A stretch of DNA of 5,129 nt from positions 1-5,129 of the forward strand of contig RFPQ01000068.1 in assembly GCA_009926035.1 (NCBI GenBank), read 5' to 3'. Positions within the stretch are counted from its first letter, which is position 1, and every line of letters starts with the position of its first letter. The translations under genes and the position numbers were made by a program. Origin of the DNA: Betaproteobacteria bacterium (GTDB lineage: Bacteria > Pseudomonadota > Gammaproteobacteria > Burkholderiales > Methylophilaceae). This document shows, piece after piece, positions 1 to 5,129 of the stretch. The notes beneath the pieces were generated by a model. The model worked only from the letters and a program-made list of their open reading frames with translations. It was not told the DNA's origin and made no database searches.

Positions 1-1733
1 TGAAGAAGGATATTGAAAATATCTGGATGCGCTTTTTCAATTTCATCAAGAAGAAGGACACAATAAGGCTGTTTGTTGACAGATTCAGTCAAGAGCCCGC
101 CTTGGTCAAATCCCACATACCCTGGAGGAGCGCCGATGAGTCTTGATACTGCATGTCTTTCCATATATTCGCTCATATCAATACGAACGAGTTCAATACC
201 TAATATATAAGCAAGTTGGCGGGCCACTTCTGTTTTTCCAACGCCTGTTGGGCCGCTAAAGAGGAAATTGCCAATCGGTTTATTTGGCATACCTAATCCA
301 CTTCTTGTCATCTTGATAGCGCTTGCTAGATTTTCGATTGCTTTATCTTGCCCGAAAATTACCGCTTTAAGATCTCGTTCAAGATTTTTAAGGGCGTTTT
401 TGTCGTCATTAGAAATATTTTTTGGAGGTATCTTTGCGATCTTCGCTACGATATCTTCAATTTCTTTATTAGTAATAACTTTTTTTTGTTTATTTTTTGG
501 GAGTATTCTTTGTGCTGCCCCAGCTTCATCAATTACATCAATAGCTTTGTCAGGGAGATGTCTATCATTGATATATTTTGCAGAAAGTTCCGCAGCACTA
601 TTAATCGCTGTAACAGAATATTTTACATTATGATGTTTTTCAAATCTTGATTTAAGACCCTTAAGGATATTGATCGTATCAAGAATACTGGGCTCGTTAA
701 CATCAATTTTCTGAAATCTTCTTGTGAGTGCATGATCTTTTTCAAAGACCGTTCTGTATTCCTGGTAAGTCGTAGCACCTATGCATTTAATAGATCCATT
801 TGATAGCGCAGGCTTAAGAAGATTAGATGCGTCAAGTGTTCCACCGCTTGCAGAACCTGCCCCTATAAGGGTATGAATTTCATCAATAAACAATATAGCA
901 TCTTTATGTTCGTTCAGTTGCTTCATGACAGATTTAAGTCTTTGCTCAAAATCTCCACGATATTTTGTACCTGCAAGTAAAGAGCCCATATCGAGAGAGA
1001 ATATAGTGGTATTTTCTAAAATACTAGGAACTTCTTTGTCGACAATTCTTTTTGCGAGCCCTTCGGCAATAGCAGTTTTACCTACCCCGGCTTCACCTAC
1101 CAAGAGCGGATTATTTTTTCTTCTTCTACATAATGTTTGAATGACACGTTCAATTTCTGAATCTCGGCCAATAAGCGGGTCAATTTTTCCAGCCAATACC
1201 ATCTTATTTAGATTGATCGTATATGTTTCTAGAGCTTTAGAAGAAGGGGATTCTTGATCATTTTCTTGTTCGGGAGATGTTCTCTGTGTATCTCCTTCGT
1301 TTAATTTAGAAACGCCATGCGCAATAAAATTAACAACATCAAGTCGAGTTACGCCTTGTTGATGAAGAAAATAAACAGCGTGTGAATCTTTTTCACCATA
1401 AATTGCGACTAAAACATTTGCCCCATTTACTTCTTTTTTGCCAGAAGATTGCACATGAAGCATCGCTCTTTGAATAACTCTTTGAAATCCGAGTGTGGGT
1501 TGGGTGTCTACTTCATCTTCACCAGATATGGTTGGCGTATGATCATCGATATATTGTGTTAATTCATTTCTAAGCATATCAATGTTCGAGCCACACGCTT
1601 TTAATACTTCGGCTGCTGAGGGATTATCAAGCATAGCGAGAAGTAAATGTTCAACCGTAATAAGCTCATGACGCTTTTGTCTAGCGTCCATAAATGCCAT
1701 ATGCAGGCTTACTTCAAGTTCTTGAGCAATCAT
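1..1733 (-). CDS. clpA: ATP-dependent Clp protease ATP-binding subunit ClpA, partial (3' end beyond left edge)
   Basis: AAA+ unfoldase that binds substrates, often via ClpS, and threads them into the ClpP peptidase in the cytoplasm. I read 577 codons from the ATG at 1733-1731 to the window edge; the family is about 750-760 residues, so about 180 C-terminal residues, including the ClpP-binding loop and D2 sensor 2, lie outside. Visible in order: N-domain about 1-141 with the double Clp_N repeat; an acidic/polar linker about 142-167; D1 with Walker A GEAGVGKT (213-220), pore loop KYRGDF (257-262, Y258), Walker B with D284/E285 and arginine pair R338/R339; D2 with Walker A GPTGVGKT (494-501), pore loop GAPPGYVG (534-541, Y539) and Walker B D563/E564. 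There is no coiled-coil middle domain, which argues against ClpB or ClpC, and clpS sits 9 nt upstream. The start matches the usual ClpA N-terminus. No good Shine-Dalgarno is seen, so translation is probably coupled to clpS. All catalytic residues in view are intact. Confidence 0.97.
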   Translation of the reverse strand, partial: MIAQELEVSLHMAFMDARQKRHELITVEHLLLAMLDNPSAAEVLKACGSNIDMLRNELTQYIDDHTPTISGEDEVDTQPTLGFQRVIQRAMLHVQSSGKKEVNGANVLVAIYGEKDSHAVYFLHQQGVTRLDVVNFIAHGVSKLNEGDTQRTSPEQENDQESPSSKALETYTINLNKMVLAGKIDPLIGRDSEIERVIQTLCRRRKNNPLLVGEAGVGKTAIAEGLAKRIVDKEVPSILENTTIFSLDMGSLLAGTKYRGDFEQRLKSVMKQLNEHKDAILFIDEIHTLIGAGSASGGTLDASNLLKPALSNGSIKCIGATTYQEYRTVFEKDHALTRRFQKIDVNEPSILDTINILKGLKSRFEKHHNVKYSVTAINSAAELSAKYINDRHLPDKAIDVIDEAGAAQRILPKNKQKKVITNKEIEDIVAKIAKIPPKNISNDDKNALKNLERDLKAVIFGQDKAIENLASAIKMTRSGLGMPNKPIGNFLFSGPTGVGKTEVARQLAYILGIELVRIDMSEYMERHAVSRLIGAPPGYVGFDQGGLLTESVNKQPYCVLLLDEIEKAHPDIFNILL

Positions 1734-1742
1734 AATTTAAGT

Positions 1743-2057
1743 TTAATCAATTCTTTCAATAATACATTGCAAAGGGTGCTGATGTTCTTTTGCATAGTTT
1801 AGCACTTGATTCATTTTTGTTTCGGCAATATCTACAGGGAAAATTCCACATACTCCTAATCCCTCTGTATGTATTTTTAACATTATACGAGTGGCCTCAT
1901 CAACACTTTTATTAAAAAAACGCTGAATCGTATTTACTACAAACTCCATGGGCGTATAGTCATCATTTAGTATGATCACTTTGTACATACTAGGTAGTTT
2001 AGTCTTAGCTTTTTTTGGACTAAGCTTTATGTCTTCAGTTGCATTTATTTTTGGCAT
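1743..2057 (-). CDS. clpS: ATP-dependent Clp protease adaptor protein ClpS
   Basis: Cytoplasmic adaptor that recognises N-end-rule (N-degron) substrates with bulky hydrophobic N-terminal residues and hands them to ClpA; it can also divert ClpAP from other substrates. The 104-residue product is close to the family's usual length (about 106 in E. coli). A basic, flexible N-terminal extension (about 1-22) precedes the core. The signature [17 protein letters not shown] covers 24-40. By remembered alignment with E. coli ClpS, the binding-pocket positions are N31, D32, D33, T35, M37, V40, I62, H63 and L96. The Asp/His pair that contacts the substrate alpha-amino group is kept, as is the gatekeeper Met. 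The only visible pocket change is I62, where E. coli has Val65. It is the first gene of the clpS-clpA pair, has its own AGGG ribosome-binding site, and stops 9 nt before clpA. Confidence 0.97.
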   Translation of the reverse strand: MPKINATEDIKLSPKKAKTKLPSMYKVIILNDDYTPMEFVVNTIQRFFNKSVDEATRIMLKIHTEGLGVCGIFPVDIAETKMNQVLNYAKEHQHPLQCIIERID

Positions 2058-2065
2058 TAGCTAAA

Positions 2066-2069
2066 CCCT
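2066..2069 (-). promoter_or_regulatory. Ribosome-binding site of clpS
   Basis: The minus strand reads AGGG followed by 8 nt and then the clpS ATG, a reasonable Shine-Dalgarno at normal spacing. It supports the start at 2057. It is the only clear Shine-Dalgarno among the gene starts in view, consistent with clpS being the first cistron of its own transcript while secF, the CNNM-CBS gene and clpA are downstream cistrons. Confidence 0.55.
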
Positions 2070-2085
2070 AATGATTATTGTGATT

Positions 2086-2119
2086 AAAAAAAATAAAAAC
2101 TCAAGCAATTCTTTTTGAG
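2086..2119 (-). terminator. Candidate weak intrinsic terminator after the secDF-CNNM/CBS unit
   Basis: On the minus strand CTCAA (2119-2115) pairs with TTGAG (2104-2100) across a 10-nt loop. It is followed directly by a T-rich run, TTTTTATTTTTTTT (2099-2086). The stem is only 5 bp and AT-rich, so termination may be partial. It lies 14 nt past the stop codon of the CNNM-CBS gene and about 30 nt before clpS, where the boundary between the two transcription units would be expected. An overlapping alternative stem (2123-2107) competes with it. I see no convincing promoter for clpS in the same gap: the best pair (TTGAGT at 2104-2099 and AATAAT at 2079-2074) has a 19-nt spacer and would start transcription inside the ribosome-binding site. 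Confidence 0.4.
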
Positions 2120-2123
2120 AATT
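2107..2123 (-). other. Inverted repeat in the gap before clpS, overlapping the terminator stem
   Basis: The minus strand reads AATTCT, a 5-nt loop CAAAA, then AGAATT: a perfect 6-bp stem. It shares bases with the 5' arm of the terminator-like stem, so the two cannot form together. Its role, if any, is unknown. In such AT-rich sequence a short palindrome can arise by chance. Confidence 0.35.
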
Positions 2124-2132
2124 TATAAAAAA

Positions 2133-3410
2133 TTACGATATTGGGTAGATTTTTATGCTCTTCACAATGCGATCGTGAGACTGAAGAACTTCTAAGGTGT
2201 GATTGGCAATTTTGAAGCTTGTGTTCGGTTCAGGGATATCCTCAAAATATTCTAATACTAAGCCATTAAGTGTTTTAGGTCCGTCAATTGGAAATTGAAG
2301 ATTTAATTTTTTATTCAGTGTACGAATAGTGACACTTCCATCTACAATCCATCCGCCATCTTCATCTTGACTAAATTTAGATGATTTTGATAGAAAATCT
2401 AGGTTAAATTCACCGACAATTTCTTCTAAGATATCTTCAAGACTTAATAGCCCAATAAATTCACCATGCTCATTTACAATTAAACCCACTCTTTCTTGCT
2501 TATCTTGAAAGTGTTGCATTTGGGTATATAAAGGTGTGCCCGAAGGAATAAAGTATGGTTCTGAAATAAGTGTTTTTAAATCATCTTTTGTAATTTTATT
2601 TAAGGCATCATGCAAATTAAGTTGTTTGATAATTTTTTGTGTATTAAGTAAGCCTAGAATGCTTTCAGTTGAATTTTTTTTGACTAATATTCTACTGTGT
2701 TGGAAAGTAAGCAGTTTTTGAATTACCTCTTCATCAGTTAAATCAAAATCGATAGACTCAACAGAAGTATGAGGAATCATAATGTCATCCACAGTTATTC
2801 GTTCGAGCTCAAATAAATTAAGTAAAATTTTGCGATGTTGATTAGGAATGAATTGACCAGCTTCAGAAATAATACTTCTTAATTCATCCATAGATATTGC
2901 ATGAAGATTATTATTGAAATCTATCTTCACATTAAATATTTTTACAAATGTTAATACAAAAAAGTTAACTAAGATAACTATGGGATAGAGAATTTTTAAA
3001 AGCGGGTAGAGCACATAGCTACTAAAGAAAGCAAAACGTTCAGGCTTGGAAGCCGCAATAACTTTAGGTGATATCTCGCCAAAAATAAGAATCAAAAAAG
3101 TAGTTACTAAAGTTCCAACCATGAGCGCTATTTGACCTTCTCCATAAAGCCTAACAGTAATCACCGTCACGAACATTGCAGAGGCTGCATTCGCGAATTC
3201 TTTACATAGCAATATAACCCCTAAAAGCTTATCTGTTGAAAAGAGAAGTTTCTGAGTAAGTTTTGCTGCATGATTACCCTGGGATACTAGATGTTTTAAT
3301 CTATAACGATTGACTGTCATTAAGCTTGTTTCAGCAAGCGAGAAAAATGCTGATATAGCAACTAAAGCTATAAGAATGACAAATTGATAGCTAATGGAAA
3401 GGGTGTTCAA
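2133..3410 (-). CDS. CNNM-CBS membrane protein, YfjD/CorC (HlyC/CorC) family, candidate Mg2+/Co2+ transporter
   Basis: A 425-residue inner-membrane protein with the full family layout. The DUF21/CNNM membrane domain (about 1-165) carries the FSLAETSLM motif (23-31) and GEISPK (111-116). A CBS pair (about 205-335) begins near DIMIPH (209-214) and ends GLLSLEDILEEIVGE (320-334). A CorC_HlyC domain follows (about 350-425). Members move Mg2+ or Co2+ or act in metal resistance, and the CBS pair can bind nucleotides; the exact substrate here is inference. The start is TTG at 3410-3408. An in-frame stop lies two codons upstream, the next Met is residue 31, inside the conserved motif, and the TTG start gives the same N-terminal spacing as remembered E. 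coli YfjD. It lies 13 nt after secF with no Shine-Dalgarno, so it is probably translationally coupled. Oddity: where relatives usually have GNN or GNT followed by L.N in the second membrane segment, this protein has CKE (69-71) followed by FAN. Confidence 0.93.
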   Translation of the reverse strand: MNTLSISYQFVILIALVAISAFFSLAETSLMTVNRYRLKHLVSQGNHAAKLTQKLLFSTDKLLGVILLCKEFANAASAMFVTVITVRLYGEGQIALMVGTLVTTFLILIFGEISPKVIAASKPERFAFFSSYVLYPLLKILYPIVILVNFFVLTFVKIFNVKIDFNNNLHAISMDELRSIISEAGQFIPNQHRKILLNLFELERITVDDIMIPHTSVESIDFDLTDEEVIQKLLTFQHSRILVKKNSTESILGLLNTQKIIKQLNLHDALNKITKDDLKTLISEPYFIPSGTPLYTQMQHFQDKQERVGLIVNEHGEFIGLLSLEDILEEIVGEFNLDFLSKSSKFSQDEDGGWIVDGSVTIRTLNKKLNLQFPIDGPKTLNGLVLEYFEDIPEPNTSFKIANHTLEVLQSHDRIVKSIKIYPIS

Positions 3411-3425
3411 AGTTTAAAAAAACTT
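3410..3425 (-). other. Small hairpin joining the secF stop and the TTG start of the next gene
   Basis: The minus strand reads AAGTTT-TTTT-AAACTT, a perfect 6-bp inverted repeat with a 4-nt loop. Its 5' arm begins with the last two bases of the secF stop codon, and its 3' arm ends on the first base of the TTG start. The stem has one G-C pair and would be weak. It could influence reinitiation at the TTG, or be chance in an AT-rich spacer. Confidence 0.4.
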
Positions 3426-4362
3426 AAGGATTAATTTCTTGTGATTGATTTTCTTTAGGTTGATCTTGACTGAGATTGCGCTGAGACACACCAAGCCACA
3501 TTGCTACCGGACATGCTACAAGTACTGACGAATAAATGCCAAATAAAATACCAATCGTTAAAGCAAGTGAGAAGTTATGAAGGGTTTCTCCACCAAAGAA
3601 TAGCATTGAGCACACCATAGTTTGTGTCATAAGATGAGTAATCACAGTGCGTGACATTGTTCTTGTGATCGCGTTATCAATGACTTCGACCACACTTGCT
3701 TTTCTCATTTTTTTAAAATTTTCTCTGACGCGATCAAAAACAACAACAGATTCATTTACAGAATAGCCTAATACAGCAAGAATGGCTGCAAGAACGGTGA
3801 GATTAAATTCCCATTGAAAAAATGCAAAAAAGCCCAAAATAATAATGACATCATGCATATTAGCAATGATGGCTGCAACCGCAAAACGCCATTCAAATCT
3901 TAGTGCAAGATAAGCGATAATTCCAAAGCATACAAGGAGCAAAGCGAGCGCACCATTTGCATAAAGTTCTTCACCAACTTGCGAGCCCACAGATTCTACT
4001 CTTTGTATTTTTGTATCTTTATCGCTTTCAATAAGAGCTGATGATACTTTTTCTGATAATTGAGCAATCGATAAATCTTGTCGAATAGGTAAGCGAATCA
4101 AAACATCTTTACTTGTGCCAAAGTTTTGCACCGTTGCATCTTTAAGATCAATTTTATCCATTACTTGACGAATTTTATCGATATCTGCCGGATGGCTATA
4201 ACTGACTTCCATAAGTGTGCCGCCAGTAAAATCAACACCAAGATTAAGACCTTTAAGACCCAAGAAGATAATCGCAATAATGAAAGTGATGAGAGAAATG
4301 GTCGTGGTTAAGCGACCATAACTCATGAAAGGGATATCTTTTTTTATTCTAAATAATTCCAT
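3424..4362 (-). CDS. secF: Protein translocase subunit SecF
   Basis: Inner-membrane partner of SecD. Together they use the proton-motive force on the periplasmic side to help pull exported proteins through SecYEG. The complete 312-residue product matches the family's usual size. It has a first membrane segment about 16-36, the DFTGG motif (44-48), a periplasmic domain about 50-133, then five more membrane segments (about 136-154, 161-181, 186-208, 240-257, 262-289) and a short polar, Q/N-rich tail (about 292-312). The segment with GYSVNESVVVFDRVRENF (199-216) is the SecF core motif; E204 sits where many SecF proteins have Asp in the proton pathway, and R234/R238 lie in the following NAITRTMSRT stretch. 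The start is 2 nt after the secD stop, with no Shine-Dalgarno, so coupling to secD is likely. The N-terminus MELFRIKKDIPFM resembles betaproteobacterial SecF. Confidence 0.97.
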   Translation of the reverse strand: MELFRIKKDIPFMSYGRLTTTISLITFIIAIIFLGLKGLNLGVDFTGGTLMEVSYSHPADIDKIRQVMDKIDLKDATVQNFGTSKDVLIRLPIRQDLSIAQLSEKVSSALIESDKDTKIQRVESVGSQVGEELYANGALALLLVCFGIIAYLALRFEWRFAVAAIIANMHDVIIILGFFAFFQWEFNLTVLAAILAVLGYSVNESVVVFDRVRENFKKMRKASVVEVIDNAITRTMSRTVITHLMTQTMVCSMLFFGGETLHNFSLALTIGILFGIYSSVLVACPVAMWLGVSQRNLSQDQPKENQSQEINP

Positions 4363-4364
4363 AA

Positions 4365-5129
4365 TTAGTCTTGATGGGGCCTATAGATCTGACCGATAGA
4401 TAATTTATCAATTTTACGTCGATACCCGTAAAGAATATTCACAAGCGCTCTTGACACCAAGATAGCGCTAAACATGGAAGTTAAAATGCCTAATACATGA
4501 ACGACAGCAAAACCCTTAATCGGACCTGTACCAAACATAAATAAGGCGAGACCTGCAATTAATGTCGTGACATTGGAATCTAGGATTGTGTCAAATGCGC
4601 GATCATAACCCGCATGAATACTTGCTTGCGGAGTATTGCCGTTTCTTAGCTCTTCTCTGATTCTTTCGTTAATAAGCACGTTTGCATCAATTGCCATACC
4701 TAATGCTAAGGCAATCGCTGCCAATCCAGGAAGTGTGAGAGTGGCTTGGAGAATGGATAATAAAGCGACTAATAATAATAAATTTACACCAAGAGCAAAA
4801 ATAGAAACGCCTCCAAAGACCATGTAGTAAAAGATCATCATGACGGAAATAGCGGCAAACCCCCACAACGTAGAGTGAATACCTCGTTTAATATTTTCTT
4901 CACCCATGCTTGGGCCTACGGTGCGCTCTTCAATTATTTGCATAGGAGCTGCAAGAGCACCAGCTCTTAATAAAAGAGATATATCGGTAGCTTCTTGTGG
5001 GCTATTCATCCCAGAAATTTGTACACGACCACCACCAATTTCTTGTTGGATGACCGGTGCTGTTACAACTTCCGTTTGTCCTTTTTCTATAAGAAGAATC
5101 GCTAAACGTTTACCTACATTTTCACGAGT
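4365..5129 (-). CDS. secD: Protein translocase subunit SecD, partial (5' end beyond right edge)
   Basis: Partner of SecF in the SecDF complex that assists export through SecYEG. The frame is open to the window edge, giving 254 codons: about the last 40% of the usual roughly 600-residue protein. The ATG at 5009 is internal. The 40 codons before it encode TRENVGKRLAILLIE and further conserved SecD sequence. In fragment numbering: the end of the periplasmic domain, including SLLLRAGAL (51-59) and EERTVGPSMG (67-76), then five membrane segments (about 88-106, 109-127, 132-153, 186-201, 208-231). The MAIDANVLINERI stretch (145-157) carries D148, the Asp implicated in proton flow in characterised SecDF. 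The gene ends with a short basic/polar tail and TAA, 2 nt before secF. In many proteobacteria yajC lies upstream of secD; that region is not in view. Confidence 0.97.
   Translation of the reverse strand, partial: TRENVGKRLAILLIEKGQTEVVTAPVIQQEIGGGRVQISGMNSPQEATDISLLLRAGALAAPMQIIEERTVGPSMGEENIKRGIHSTLWGFAAISVMMIFYYMVFGGVSIFALGVNLLLLVALLSILQATLTLPGLAAIALALGMAIDANVLINERIREELRNGNTPQASIHAGYDRAFDTILDSNVTTLIAGLALFMFGTGPIKGFAVVHVLGILTSMFSAILVSRALVNILYGYRRKIDKLSIGQIYRPHQD

Noticed and set aside
268..650. Overlapping plus-strand open frames of 121 and 100 codons opposite clpA
   Set aside because: They lie antisense to the well-supported D2 region and D1-D2 junction of clpA, overlap each other in different frames, and resemble no protein I know.
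925..1140. Plus-strand open frame of 71 codons
   Set aside because: It is antisense to the first nucleotide-binding domain of clpA, whose frame is clearly real; no recognisable protein.
2074..2104. Sigma-70-like promoter for clpS (TTGAGT and AATAAT)
   Set aside because: The spacer is 19 nt, and the predicted start would fall within the clpS ribosome-binding site. AT-rich sequence gives such matches by chance.
2536..2721. Plus-strand open frame of 61 codons
   Set aside because: It is antisense to the CBS region of the CNNM-CBS gene and has no independent support.
4126..4311. Plus-strand open frame of 61 codons
   Set aside because: It is antisense to the secF N-terminal region and resembles no known protein.
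4636..4827. Plus-strand open frame of 63 codons
   Set aside because: It is antisense to the conserved membrane core of secD and resembles no known protein.
5007..5009. ATG at 5009 as the true start of a short SecD-like protein
   Set aside because: The frame stays open for 40 codons to the window edge and encodes conserved SecD sequence, so this Met is internal.
1..5129. A novel system: mobile element, CRISPR array, defence or toxin genes, RNA genes
   Set aside because: Nearly all bases belong to five known housekeeping-type genes. I saw no repeat arrays, terminal repeats, transposase motifs, tRNA or rRNA features, or unexplained intergenic space beyond 75 nt.

Overview
The window is a compact, AT-rich stretch of bacterial chromosome (GC roughly in the mid-to-high 30s by eye, not counted). 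Every supported gene lies on the minus strand. The protein sequences look proteobacterial. SecF, ClpA and ClpS read most like Betaproteobacteria: the ClpA N-domain runs [14 protein letters not shown]..., and SecF opens MELFRIKKDIPFMSYGRLTT with GYSVNES in a membrane segment. An AT-rich betaproteobacterium, for example a streamlined Methylophilaceae/OM43-type organism, would fit. That placement comes from remembered family sequences, not a search.

In transcription order (right to left) the layout is as follows. The 3' part of secD enters from the right edge (5129-4365). secF follows after 2 nt (4362-3424). Next, after 13 nt, comes a YfjD/CorC-type CNNM-CBS membrane protein gene that starts with TTG (3410-2133). 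A 75-nt intergenic gap holds a weak U-tract terminator candidate. clpS (2057-1743) and clpA (1733 to the left edge, 577 codons visible, 3' end missing) follow, separated by 9 nt. No stretch over 300 nt lacks a gene.

Functionally there are two units. SecD and SecF form the membrane complex that uses the proton-motive force to help complete export through SecYEG. The CNNM-CBS protein is probably co-transcribed with them and is a candidate divalent-cation (Mg2+/Co2+) transporter or efflux protein. ClpS and ClpA are the N-degron adaptor and the AAA+ unfoldase that feed substrates to ClpP, which is not in the window.

I looked for mobile elements, CRISPR arrays, RNA genes, toxin-antitoxin or defence genes and unexplained repeats and found none. 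This is an ordinary housekeeping region. The points worth a second look are small: a changed conserved motif in the CNNM domain, a TTG start tucked against a small hairpin, two overlapping hairpins before clpS, and weak or absent Shine-Dalgarno sequences on all three downstream cistrons.
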